64,000 nt of DNA from Thermoprotei archaeon (GTDB taxonomy: Archaea > Thermoproteota > Thermoprotei > Thermoproteales > B15-G16), in contig QMRC01000003.1 in the NCBI GenBank assembly GCA_003649205.1, positions 227,429-291,428 on the forward strand, in the 5' to 3' direction. Position 1 is the first letter of the stretch. Each line of letters begins with the position of its first letter. Positions 17,588 to 25,961 of the stretch are shown one piece after another. The position numbers were made by a program, and so were the translations under genes. Below the pieces are notes generated by a model. That model was not told where the DNA came from. It saw only the letters and a list, made by a program, of their open reading frames with translations, and did not search any database.

Positions 17588-18310
17588 CTACACCCCTCTT
17601 AACTTCTTGATCATGTCTGTAAGTGGGAGTAGTGTTGTTGCAAGTGGTATACTCTCACGTTTAGCTATCTCTATACCTAGTTCATCAGGTTCCTTAATTC
17701 CATGAAGTACTACTAGTACTGGTCGAAGACCTGAAATAGCCATCATGGCCTTGATCGCTACTAGTGGAGATCTACCGTAGCGTACATTGGTGAAGATAGC
17801 TGCTCTCTGAGTACTCCTACCGTATAGTCTAAGGTATTCGTAGGAGGGTACCTCCAGAACTAGCTTCATGCTATCAACTACCGTATAGCCGTAGATGTGA
17901 ACATCACTGAATTCCCTACCAACGTGAAGTTCTGCATCAATTACACTACAGAATTCGCCGATGGTAATTGGCTTCGTAAACTCCCTCATATCTAGCACTG
18001 CTCTCCTAAATGCTGAGCTAACACCAATGACGACACTAGCTAACTCATTGATCTTCCTACCACCCTTCTCCAAGTCGATAGTTATCAATGCCTCAACAAA
18101 TCTCTTAATGAAGTGTGATCCAGGTGACTTCCTCCTACAGCTCTCGTAGTCACTTATGACGGAGGGTAAGGTACTCATTTTCGTAGCTACTTCACTTTGA
18201 GATACCCCAAAGTACTCTCTCCAATACCTCATTCTCCTACCGGGTTCATCAGAGAGGACTATGTCACCAGCAATGAAGGTAGCAATCTGCTTAGCTAGGA
18301 TCTCCGACAC
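17588..18310 (-). CDS. XRE-type helix-turn-helix regulator
   Basis: 240 residues. Residues 25-62 (RMRYWREYFGVSQSEVATKM ... SVISDYESCRRKSPG) are a clear Cro/C1-type helix-turn-helix. The C-terminal 150 residues are an alpha/beta domain (VVLHGIKEPDELGIEIAKRE) as in the archaeal COG1709 regulators, perhaps sensing a ligand. It precedes the cysteine-cluster gene in the same unit. The gap upstream (18311-18402) is shared with the C/D-box RNAs read the other way. Confidence 0.8.
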   Translation of the reverse strand: MSEILAKQIATFIAGDIVLSDEPGRRMRYWREYFGVSQSEVATKMSTLPSVISDYESCRRKSPGSHFIKRFVEALITIDLEKGGRKINELASVVIGVSSAFRRAVLDMREFTKPITIGEFCSVIDAELHVGREFSDVHIYGYTVVDSMKLVLEVPSYEYLRLYGRSTQRAAIFTNVRYGRSPLVAIKAMMAISGLRPVLVVLHGIKEPDELGIEIAKRESIPLATTLLPLTDMIKKLRGV

Positions 18311-18371
18311 CTACATCACCTACAGGTAACTTAACCTGAGTCCTCAGTCACCTCTATTGAGGTAGTAAAAC

Positions 18372-18380
18372 ATATATTTT
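18372..18380 (+). promoter_or_regulatory. TATA box for C/D-box RNA transcript
   Basis: ATATATTTT preceded by TAAAAC lies so that the predicted start (about 25 nt downstream of the box centre) falls at about 18400, immediately before box C of the first sRNA candidate. The spacing is independent support for the RNA. Confidence 0.5.
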
Positions 18381-18402
18381 CGTGATTAACAGGGTTCTAG
18401 CG

Positions 18403-18452
18403 GTGATGAAGCTCGAAAGGGGAATGATTGATGTTCGGACCGGGATTGCTGA
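18403..18452 (+). ncRNA. C/D-box sRNA candidate (weaker internal boxes)
   Basis: Box C GTGATGA at 18403-18409 and box D CTGA at 18449-18452, 50 nt in all, with a TATA box placed to start just before. Internal boxes are poor: D' may be ATGA (18424-18427) and C' TGATGT (18429-18434), almost without spacer. The guide before box D (18435-18448) is complementary to CAATCCCGGTCCGA, similar to the 3' half of many archaeal tRNA T-arms, so a tRNA target is conceivable. Less certain than its neighbour. Confidence 0.45.
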
Positions 18453-18486
18453 TTCCTCACTAATGCGTATACTGTCTCTCTGCTCT

Positions 18487-18535
18487 GTGATGAGTCCTAA
18501 ACACGCAGATTAGTGAAGAGACCACGCAGGGCTGA
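18487..18535 (+). ncRNA. C/D-box sRNA candidate
   Basis: Box C GTGATGA (18487-18493), 12-nt guide, D' CAGA (18506-18509), 3-nt spacer TTA, C' GTGAAGA (18513-18519), 12-nt guide, box D CTGA (18532-18535). Both guides are exactly 12 nt and the spacer is 3 nt, the standard archaeal layout. It lies 35 nt after the previous candidate and may share its transcript. Targets not identified. The 18551 coding gene begins 15 nt later. Confidence 0.65.
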
Positions 18536-18550
18536 GAAACTACTTGTATT

Positions 18551-19285
18551 ATGACTGGGAGAAGTAGGTTGGATTCTCTGCTCAAGTCTCTATTCGATCT
18601 CTCATTGCAGTTGAATTTACGTAATGTGATTCGCCGTAACGATACATTAGTGGTTATTCTCGAAGCTTCCTGTCTCGCCTTCTCGCTAAGTAGCTACGTG
18701 AAGTTACTACGTGAATTGGTTTCACTATGTTGTTCCGATGTTGAGAAGCTGATTGCAGTTATTCTGTACCCTCGTTCTGATACCGTAATTCACGGTACTC
18801 TATCCAGTATCGATGTCGTGCATACTGTTAGCAGTGTGATTGTTGTTAAGTTCTCTCTAACCTGTAATGACACGAATACGGTGATTAGCTTTAGGATCGA
18901 TTTGTCTTGTGAAGAAGGTGAGGGAGTTAGTGATCTAGTCCATAGCTTGAATCATCTAGTTGGGTCAATGCTATACTATTACACTAGAAATCTAGGTAAT
19001 CTACGTCCAGATGTGAGAGGTGTTCAGTACCTCAATCTCACTACCAATGTAACACCTCATAGCTCAACTGCTGTAATCACTATATCCTGTCGATGTAGTG
19101 TAGATCTCCTCGATTACGTAGTATCTACACTCTACGAGCAGTATCTCGATAACCTAAGGAGAATGATCGATACCTTGTGTAAGTTACTGAATTCTCTAAC
19201 TGATCTACGTAGATTGCTCATGGATATAGTACGTTACGTACGTAACCTCTCATTAATCCTCGACCACGCATCATCATTGGAATGA
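18551..19285 (+). CDS. Hypothetical protein
   Basis: 244 residues, ATG start. Mixed alpha/beta with a Leu/Asn-rich C-terminal helical region (YLDNLRRMIDTLCKLLNSL, then RRLLMDIVRYVRNLSLIL). The protein is rich in Ser, Thr, Val and Leu. No motif I know. It directly follows two sRNA candidates and may share their promoter. Codon use is like the neighbours, so it looks like a resident gene. Confidence 0.5.
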   Translation: MTGRSRLDSLLKSLFDLSLQLNLRNVIRRNDTLVVILEASCLAFSLSSYVKLLRELVSLCCSDVEKLIAVILYPRSDTVIHGTLSSIDVVHTVSSVIVVKFSLTCNDTNTVISFRIDLSCEEGEGVSDLVHSLNHLVGSMLYYYTRNLGNLRPDVRGVQYLNLTTNVTPHSSTAVITISCRCSVDLLDYVVSTLYEQYLDNLRRMIDTLCKLLNSLTDLRRLLMDIVRYVRNLSLILDHASSLE

Positions 19286-19341
19286 GAGTGAGTTTAAGCC
19301 TCTCCAAACATATTCTCTAAGAACTACTTTTCTTGGAGTAC

Positions 19342-20727
19342 ATGTCTACGTGTAGTGCAGTTAGAGAGAAGATTAGGATAAGTAGGAGGGATTTAGCTGC
19401 TTTAGTTGAGGTTATAAAGGAAGCTGAGTACGTACATCCTAGTCAAGAAGCTAAACGTAGGATATTTCGTAGGTACGGTATATTGGGTACGTCTAAGGAT
19501 AGGATATTGACAGCAATATTCTACAAGGTAATGAGGAGGTTAGGTATTGTTGATAAGATAATCATCAGAGCTACAGGTCTACCCAATATCTACATCCTCG
19601 ATCCATGGCTACGAGCAGCACTCCGACTAGCTACGTATCTATTAGTTCTCAACGATCATCCTCTATCAAATAGCCTACTTCATGAGTTGAAGTATGGTGT
19701 AGCTAAGTTCTTAACTGAGGTTACACATCCATACGTTGGTACTTGGTACTGGGATCTAGTTGATAGAATTTTGATGAATTTTAGGTATGTACCGGAGAAC
19801 GAGATTGAGGAACTTGAGCTGAAGTACAATCTACCTGCTTGGTTCATAGAGAGGGTGAGGAACCTACTTGGACCTGAAGAGGCAGAGGAGTTGTTTAAGA
19901 AGTACAATAAGAGACCTCTCATTAGTTTGAGAGTTAATACGCTGAAAGCTACTGTTGAGGAAGTTATTAGGGAATTGAGGAGGATGGGTAAGGAACCTAT
20001 TGTCAGTAAGTATGTTCCAACTGTTGTTAAGGTTAAGGGACCATTTAAGTTCGATGAATGTAGGCTAGTGCGTGAGGGTAAAGTCATTTCTCAGGAAGAT
20101 GCTTCAGCAGCTGCCTCAATAATTCTCGATCCTAAGCCTGGTCATGTTGTTGTGGATATGTGCGCTGCTCCTGGTGGTAAGACATCACACATGGCTGAGT
20201 TGATGAGGAATCAGGGTAAGATCTATGCCTTTGATGTGGATGAATTCAGGATAAATAAGATGAGAAATGTATTGAAGAGACTTGGTGTTAGGAATGTCGA
20301 GATCTATCATGAAGATGTCTTGAAAGCACCTAAGATACTTGGTGAAGAATTTGCAGATAGAGTACTTCTCGATGCACCCTGTTCATCAAGTGGAACACTC
20401 CATAAGTATCCTGAAGTTAGGTGGAGGCTTAGATTGGAGAAGATTAGGGAGATTTCTGAGATGCAGCTTAAGATGCTTAGGGTCGCTATTCGATTAGCTA
20501 AACCTGGTGGGAGAATTCTGTACACTGTGTGTAGTATCTTTCCGGAGGAGGGTGAGGAGTTAGTTAAGAAGATATTGAGGGAGTTTAATGGATACATAAG
20601 GTTAATTCCACTAGATGGTCCCTTTGATCCAGGTTTCCTACCTGGTACCATGAGAGCTTGGCCGCATAGACACAATACTGTTGGTTTCTTCTACGCGCTA
20701 TTTGAGAAAGTTAGACCTTTGAAGTAG
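19342..20727 (+). CDS. NSUN-type RNA (cytosine-5) methyltransferase
   Basis: About 461 residues from the ATG at 19342 (an in-frame TTG lies three codons earlier). N-terminal NusB-like helical domain (about 1-165), then the RsmB/NSUN catalytic core: SAM-binding VVDMCAAPGGKTSHMAEL (near 275), motif IV DAPCSSSG with a catalytic Cys (near 345) and motif VI TVCSIFPEEGE with the second Cys (near 400). It methylates C5 of cytosine in tRNA or rRNA. The C/D-box candidate at 20738 follows 10 nt after its stop. Confidence 0.85.
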   Translation: MSTCSAVREKIRISRRDLAALVEVIKEAEYVHPSQEAKRRIFRRYGILGTSKDRILTAIFYKVMRRLGIVDKIIIRATGLPNIYILDPWLRAALRLATYLLVLNDHPLSNSLLHELKYGVAKFLTEVTHPYVGTWYWDLVDRILMNFRYVPENEIEELELKYNLPAWFIERVRNLLGPEEAEELFKKYNKRPLISLRVNTLKATVEEVIRELRRMGKEPIVSKYVPTVVKVKGPFKFDECRLVREGKVISQEDASAAASIILDPKPGHVVVDMCAAPGGKTSHMAELMRNQGKIYAFDVDEFRINKMRNVLKRLGVRNVEIYHEDVLKAPKILGEEFADRVLLDAPCSSSGTLHKYPEVRWRLRLEKIREISEMQLKMLRVAIRLAKPGGRILYTVCSIFPEEGEELVKKILREFNGYIRLIPLDGPFDPGFLPGTMRAWPHRHNTVGFFYALFEKVRPLK

Positions 20728-20737
20728 TGCTTTCCTT

Positions 20738-20787
20738 GTGATGAAGCAACTAGGGGCTGATTGGTGATGTGTCTTCCGGCTTCCTGA
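20738..20787 (+). ncRNA. C/D-box sRNA candidate
   Basis: Box C GTGATGA (20738-20744), 12-nt guide, D' CTGA (20757-20760), 3-nt spacer TTG, C' GTGATGT (20764-20770), 13-nt guide and box D CTGA (20784-20787). All four boxes are near consensus and the geometry is canonical. It fills the whole 60-nt gap between an RNA methyltransferase gene and a convergent small gene. Probably released from the methyltransferase mRNA. Targets not identified. Confidence 0.7.
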
Positions 20788-21021
20788 CTACTTAATTAAC
20801 TCCTTCAGTGTCTCAATAGTTTTGTCTAGAGTACCTGTTATGGCTACCTTCTTGGTTGCTTCATCCAGTATTCTGAGTTGACCATAGCTGTAGAGTATGC
20901 GGTAGGATTTCTCTCCTATCTTTACACGGATGTAGTAAGGGTACTCACTTACTTCAGCATCCTTAAACAGCTCCTTAACCTTCTTTACTAGTTCACCCTT
21001 TATTTCAGACCATGCGCTCAT
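20788..21021 (-). CDS. Small hypothetical protein
   Basis: 77 residues, Lys/Glu-rich helix (IKGELVKKVKELFKDAEV) followed by a four-strand beta pattern (YYIRVKIGEKSYRILYSYGQLRIL) and a closing helix. Its stop abuts box D of the convergent sRNA candidate. Regular secondary-structure rhythm and typical codon use support a real gene. No family recognised. Confidence 0.55.
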   Translation of the reverse strand: MSAWSEIKGELVKKVKELFKDAEVSEYPYYIRVKIGEKSYRILYSYGQLRILDEATKKVAITGTLDKTIETLKELIK

Positions 21022-21092
21022 ATTCTCTACCTCAAGTCATTGAGGAAAACAACTAACTTACATATTTTTCGAACTGTCAGTACCGACGGGGA

Positions 21093-21830
21093 TTGTTTAT
21101 GAGAATTATTGAGCTACTTCTAGGTCTTCAGCGTGTAAAGGAGGTGTGGAGTAACTTACCTAAGGTCGTAGACCATACATTGCTAGATCCCTCTGCTCCT
21201 CTAGATGTTGTGGTTAAAGAGTGTGAACGAGTTAAGGAGTACGGATTCAGAGCTTTCTGCATCAGCCCACACCACGTACCTCATGTAGTTAAGTTATTGA
21301 AGGGTAGTGGTGTTAGGATTTGTACTGTTGTTGGTTTTCCGCATGGTTACCAGATTACTGATGTTAAGATTTTTGAAGCTAGGAAGTACATGGAGTTAGG
21401 TGCAGATGACATAGATATGGTGATTAACGTACAAGCTCTGAAGAGTGGTGAGTGGAAGTACATTGAGGAAGAGGTTAGGGCTGTTGCTGAGGTTGTCCAC
21501 TCATATGGAGGGATTCTAAAGGTAATTATTGAGACGGGTTACTTAAGTGACGAAGAGAAGGAAAGAGTTGCTCAAGTTCTCTCACGTGCTGGTGCTGATT
21601 TCGTTAAGACCTGTACAGGTTTTGGACCTGGTAGAGCAACAGTTCACGACGTGTCACTGCTAGCTCAGGTAGCCCACAGCCGTGGCCTCAAGGTCAAGGC
21701 TGCAGGTGGTATTAGACATCTTGAAGATGCTCTTACATTAGTGGCTGCTGGTGCTGATGTTCTTGGATCCTCAGCAGGTGTAAGAATCGTCGATGAGTGG
21801 AAAACTGCTAAGCAGAAAGTAAAGCTCTAA
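21093..21830 (+). CDS. deoC: Deoxyribose-phosphate aldolase
   Basis: 245 residues. VVDHTLLDPSAPLDVVVKEC opens the TIM barrel; the Schiff-base lysine is in VKTCTGFGPGRATVHDV (near 172) and the phosphate-binding end is VKAAGGIRHLEDAL with GADVLGSSAGVR. It splits 2-deoxyribose 5-phosphate into glyceraldehyde 3-phosphate and acetaldehyde. A CATATTTTT box at 21061-21069 would start transcription at about 21091, so translation is nearly leaderless from TTG 21093 or ATG 21099. Overlaps the convergent gene by 23 nt. Confidence 0.9.
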   Translation: MFMRIIELLLGLQRVKEVWSNLPKVVDHTLLDPSAPLDVVVKECERVKEYGFRAFCISPHHVPHVVKLLKGSGVRICTVVGFPHGYQITDVKIFEARKYMELGADDIDMVINVQALKSGEWKYIEEEVRAVAEVVHSYGGILKVIIETGYLSDEEKERVAQVLSRAGADFVKTCTGFGPGRATVHDVSLLAQVAHSRGLKVKAAGGIRHLEDALTLVAAGADVLGSSAGVRIVDEWKTAKQKVKL

Positions 21831-23085
21831 GCGTCACTCTAACTACGCTAGACACTATCTTCGGGATCTCTCTGAAGTTCAGTACCGTGAAGAGAGTTTC
21901 GTATCCACCAATCTTAATGGCACTTGGTGTAGGTAGGTAACCTAAGTACGAATCAGCATAGCACACTAGGGTACAGTTTAGCTGCTTCAATGCTAATGAG
22001 TACTGTGCAAACATTTCGTACGGTACAAATGTTAGAGCTACATCGCTTAATGCTATAGCTGTGTGACGTACTTTAACTACCTTAGGAACTCTACAAAGTA
22101 CATCGTAGTACTTCTCCAGAAGTTCAAGAGCTAATAGTTCATGTCTCAACTGTATAGGTACCTCTTTCAACCTCCTTATCTTCTCCTCTATAGAACGCTT
22201 CCTCTCAAGAACCTCCTCAATCTCAGGTACACTAGTACCGACATCTAACTCCTCAACCTCAACACATAAGTGCTCAGTAGGGAGTTCCAGAGCTGTTTCA
22301 GAGAAGAGAGCTGTAGCTACAGTAGAACCAAGTACATAGCCTACTCTCCTAGCTTCACTAACTCCCCTACCCCTCCTAGTAAATCTAGTAGATACATCAC
22401 CACAAGCACCAGTAAACCACATTACCTCACAATTGAGGAACCTACGTAAGTACTCCCTCACGTAGTACGTGAAATCGCCACTGTAGTAAGCATTATCAGG
22501 ACCTAATACAGTTGGATGACAACCATACACTAGACAAAGTAGATCTAAATCCTCAGCCCTGAAGCGAAATACTGTAATCTCCCTATCTACAGGACCTGAA
22601 GGATCTCTCCTATTAGCAGCAACACCACCCTCAACTCTATACAGCTTGATACAATTAACCCTACGGGTTTCAGTAACCTTCTCAAACACTTCCCTAAGTA
22701 CCTGTCTAAGCTGTGGATAGAATCCACTCAAAAGCTCCCTATCGGTAGATGGATCAACACTGAAGATCCTGTAGAATGGATCCTCAAGATCTAGCACAGG
22801 ACCGGAGTGAGTATGTGTTGCTGTAACCACACAGTAGTCACAATCAACTACTTTCCTACACGTACTAACTACTAAGTTTCTGATAGCTTCTGATATGTGG
22901 AGAGTATCTAGTGAAACCACTGCTACCCTCTTATCACCTAGCTCAATAAGTAGGGTAGATAACTCTAAGGTATCTAGAAAACCTCTCGACTTAATACTCC
23001 TGTAATTCCTCTCCAAATACCCAGCAAGAGATAGGTTGATCGGTGGTTTAAGCTCTGTTCTTGCATACCCAATGTTCAAGTTCAT
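21808..23085 (-). CDS. Neutral/alkaline ceramidase-like hydrolase
   Basis: 425 residues. IGYARTELKPPINLSLAGYL, VAVVSLDTLHIS, ATHTHSGP and the TGACGDVS segment are hallmarks of the neutral/alkaline non-lysosomal ceramidase N-terminal family (zinc amidase). Archaeal relatives lack ceramide and their substrate is unknown; an amide-linked amino-sugar or lipid is possible. It lies 616 nt from nagA in the same orientation. No signal peptide, so probably cytosolic. TCATAAATAATC upstream on the minus strand is a likely TATA box. Confidence 0.75.
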   Translation of the reverse strand: MNLNIGYARTELKPPINLSLAGYLERNYRSIKSRGFLDTLELSTLLIELGDKRVAVVSLDTLHISEAIRNLVVSTCRKVVDCDYCVVTATHTHSGPVLDLEDPFYRIFSVDPSTDRELLSGFYPQLRQVLREVFEKVTETRRVNCIKLYRVEGGVAANRRDPSGPVDREITVFRFRAEDLDLLCLVYGCHPTVLGPDNAYYSGDFTYYVREYLRRFLNCEVMWFTGACGDVSTRFTRRGRGVSEARRVGYVLGSTVATALFSETALELPTEHLCVEVEELDVGTSVPEIEEVLERKRSIEEKIRRLKEVPIQLRHELLALELLEKYYDVLCRVPKVVKVRHTAIALSDVALTFVPYEMFAQYSLALKQLNCTLVCYADSYLGYLPTPSAIKIGGYETLFTVLNFREIPKIVSSVVRVTLRALLSA

Positions 23086-23701
23086 CCCCTAAATCCTTCC
23101 TACTGAGAAGATTATTTATGAAATTGATGAAGTTTCTCAGAGCTGAAGGATCTACCCGCGATCAAGAGGTCATTATATACCATGTGGTTTAAGGTAGAGA
23201 CGATATTTTTCGAGGAAATTAACTAAGAGCATAGGTTGTATGAGGGTCTTGTAGTAGCTGCTGTGGTCTCTGTCACTAAATTGTTTCCAATAAATGGTAT
23301 TTCAAATGTTGAGCTTGCTACTATATAGTCATCCTAAATACCTTTGATGTCGGGAGGAAGGCATAGCAAGTTTAATCTGGCAAATAAATTGGGTGAAGTA
23401 CGTGAGCTAGTAGGTAATTTTGCTCTGTGCTAGAGTACAGTGAGTAGAGTCAATAAGTTAGTTAGGTTGTTCATGAGGTAGGGCCCATGGTCATGAACTG
23501 CATTTGTACTACCACGGCACTTACATGTAAGGTGACCAGAGCAGATATGTATTACATGGGTATACGGGATATAGCGGAGTAGCACTACCTGAAAACAACA
23601 TGAAGTTCTTGATAGTTATTGGAGGTAGAAAACACACGTATGGAGGTATTGAGGAATTGCTATGTTAATTCTTCGGTGACTCATAACATGTTAGCAAACA
23701 G
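23086..23701. other. 616-nt gap without a recognisable gene
   Basis: Only short open stretches of 20-30 codons interrupted by stops in all frames, for example an ATG at 23600 giving 22 codons. The left end contains the minus-strand promoter of the ceramidase-like gene. A gap this long is out of keeping with the dense neighbourhood and may be a decayed gene, but I cannot name an ancestor. Confidence 0.4.
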
Positions 23702-24871
23702 CTAACGTTGATACACTACCTCCCCTCTAACGACAGTAGCTACCACATTTAGCTCCTTATCTAATACCGTCAAGTTAGCTATATACCCCACATCTACCCT
23801 ACCCCGTCTTTTCTCACCGAGTACAGTCGCTGGATTCACAGTAACCATTTTAAGCACTTCTCGTAGAGGAAGCTTAGTAACCTCAACCATGTTCTTAATA
23901 GCTCTATCGAGAGTCAGTGTGCTACCAGCAAGAGCACCTGTATCTTTTAACCTACTAATACCTCCTTTGACAACTATAGGTAGATCACCAAGCACGTACT
24001 CTCCATCGGGTAACCCTGTAGCTGCAATAGCATCAGTTATAAGAATTACCTTGTCGACCGGCTTACACTTAGTGACAAGTCTTATCGTTGTCGGGTGAAG
24101 ATGTATCAAATCGACTATCAGCTCTACATACACATCATCTCTCTCAAGTGCAGCACCTACAATACCTGGTTCACGATGGTGAAATCCCCTCATGGCATTG
24201 AACAGATGGGTACAGAGAGTTACACCAGCATTGAATGCCCTCATAGCTTCCTCATATGTCGCGTTAGTGTGAGCGGCAGAAACTACGAGACCGAGTTGCT
24301 TAGCTCTTTCGATGAACTCGAGAGCGTTTGGGAGTTCAGGCGCAATAGCTACGACTCTCAAGGTACCTTCCGAAACTCTATACAGCTCTTCTAGCTCACC
24401 TATATCAGGTTTCCTCAAGTGCTTTGGATTGTGCGCTCCCTTCTTCTCTGGATTAACAAAAGGTCCCTCTAGATATAGTCCAAGGATTTCTGCACCTACG
24501 ACCTTCTCTCTAGATCTCCTAACAGCATCCTTCACATTTCTAGCAATTTCGAGTAACTTATCCCTTGGTGCAGCTACATTAGCTAACAGAATAGCTGTAA
24601 CCCCATGTCTAGAAACCCCTCTACCTATCTCAACCAGATCCTCTACCGTACCTAGTGTCGTGTCGTGACCTCCATACCCATGTATGTGTATGTCTATGAG
24701 ACCTGGTACTATGATGTAGTCACTGAAGTCAATCACCTCGTAGTTACACGGCACCTTATCTGCTGGTACTAAACCCTCTATATAGCCCTCACTAACTAAT
24801 ACAGCATAGTTACGGTATTCAGTTTCTGGTGTTAGTACCTGGGAACCAATAAATGCTCTCTTCACTACCAC
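23702..24871 (-). CDS. nagA: N-acetylglucosamine-6-phosphate deacetylase
   Basis: 389 residues. DIHIHGYGGHDT (metal-binding HxH), YLEGPFVNPEKKGAHN (near 140), SAAHTNATYEEAM and CTHLFNAMRGFHHREPG are diagnostic of NagA in the amidohydrolase superfamily; the catalytic Asp is in ITDAIAATGLPDG. It removes the acetyl group from GlcNAc-6-phosphate in amino-sugar catabolism. The SIS-domain gene lies 9 nt upstream in the same operon, which fits sugar-phosphate metabolism. Confidence 0.9.
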   Translation of the reverse strand: MVVKRAFIGSQVLTPETEYRNYAVLVSEGYIEGLVPADKVPCNYEVIDFSDYIIVPGLIDIHIHGYGGHDTTLGTVEDLVEIGRGVSRHGVTAILLANVAAPRDKLLEIARNVKDAVRRSREKVVGAEILGLYLEGPFVNPEKKGAHNPKHLRKPDIGELEELYRVSEGTLRVVAIAPELPNALEFIERAKQLGLVVSAAHTNATYEEAMRAFNAGVTLCTHLFNAMRGFHHREPGIVGAALERDDVYVELIVDLIHLHPTTIRLVTKCKPVDKVILITDAIAATGLPDGEYVLGDLPIVVKGGISRLKDTGALAGSTLTLDRAIKNMVEVTKLPLREVLKMVTVNPATVLGEKRRGRVDVGYIANLTVLDKELNVVATVVRGEVVYQR

Positions 24872-24880
24872 ACACCTCGA

Positions 24881-25618
24881 CTAAAGTGGTTTAATTACCT
24901 TGAAGTACTTACTTAAGTACCTTCTATTGTACTCTACTCCTCCAGGAACATTAGCACTCATCCAGATCTCTGGTTCAATTCCCCTCTCAAGTAACTTTTC
25001 AACAGTTCTAATTGTAAGTAGTTGAATAATGAAGGAGTTCACTATTGTAGATACTGGAGCTATCTTCTGCGGTAAACCCTTTACCTCGTACACTGCATCA
25101 CCAATAGGAACTTTATTGTCAATAACTACATCGGCTACTTCAAATAATCTCTTACCAAGTGGATTATCTGGTGTTACAGATTTTGAGTATTCAGTTGATG
25201 TTATTGCAATGACCTTGATGCCTCTCTTCCTCGCTTCATAAGCCATCTCTACAGGTACAGCATTCTTACCAGAGTTAGATACCACTATGAGAGTTGAACC
25301 TGCTTCAACACCATAGTAATCCAGCAATACCCTAGCATACCCGCTCAACCTCTCAATACCTGTACTCTTGACAGCTCCATTTAAACCAGATATCGAGAGA
25401 TCGAGAAGCGGATACACTGGTACTAGTCCACCAGCCCTATAGAACATCTCCATAGCCATCATCATTGAGTGACCTGTACCAAATACATAAATGAACCTAC
25501 CACTAGCTATGGTCTCAACCATGCAGTTCGCTGCTCTCTCAAGATTATCCCTCTCTTCCTGAACAACTTTCTCAAGAATACTCACGACTATGTTTAAAAA
25601 CCTCCTATAGCTCTCCAC
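24881..25618 (-). CDS. SIS-domain sugar isomerase family protein (UPF0309-like)
   Basis: 245 residues. An SIS domain spans about 35-205, with [20 protein letters not shown] and [17 protein letters not shown] as the phosphosugar-binding loops. The layout is that of UPF0309 proteins. Its position 9 nt ahead of nagA suggests it works on the amino-sugar phosphates (isomerase, deaminase-like or regulator). GGTGATCT upstream of the ATG is a good ribosome binding site. Confidence 0.8.
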   Translation of the reverse strand: MESYRRFLNIVVSILEKVVQEERDNLERAANCMVETIASGRFIYVFGTGHSMMMAMEMFYRAGGLVPVYPLLDLSISGLNGAVKSTGIERLSGYARVLLDYYGVEAGSTLIVVSNSGKNAVPVEMAYEARKRGIKVIAITSTEYSKSVTPDNPLGKRLFEVADVVIDNKVPIGDAVYEVKGLPQKIAPVSTIVNSFIIQLLTIRTVEKLLERGIEPEIWMSANVPGGVEYNRRYLSKYFKVIKPL

Positions 25619-25678
25619 AGAAGATCACCAACTATAGTGGGTACGCGGTGAATTATAACACAGTTAACCTAAGTAAAG

Positions 25679-25960
25679 CTAGAATACTATAGTAAATGTT
25701 TTGAAGTCACCTTTCACCTCCTCCCACTCAACCTCTATAGACTCAACAATAGCTAATGGAGAACCCCTTCTCGCAGCCTCAATTAACCTCTGAATAGAAG
25801 CCTCATCACCTTCAACCACAATCTCGACTTCTCTACCACTTGGTAAATTCCTAACATAACCTCTCAACCCAAGCATTCTAGCATGTTTATAGATGAAGTA
25901 CCTAAAACCAACACCTTGAACTAATCCCTTGACAATGATCCTGGCTCTCCTAACAACCAT
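25679..25960 (-). CDS. acyP: Acylphosphatase
   Basis: 93 residues, standard size. VKGLVQGVGFRYFIYKHA carries the catalytic Arg, and LRGYVRNLPSGREVEIVVEG the catalytic Asn of the acylphosphatase fold. It hydrolyses carboxyl phosphates such as 1,3-bisphosphoglycerate or acetyl phosphate. It follows cofE by 1 nt on the same strand. Confidence 0.95.
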   Translation of the reverse strand: MVVRRARIIVKGLVQGVGFRYFIYKHARMLGLRGYVRNLPSGREVEIVVEGDEASIQRLIEAARRGSPLAIVESIEVEWEEVKGDFKTFTIVF

Positions 25961-25961
25961 G

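Noticed and set aside
23124..23146. TTGATGA, 12 nt, CTGA: half of a C/D-box RNA
   Set aside because: No C' box or final D box follows at the right distance.
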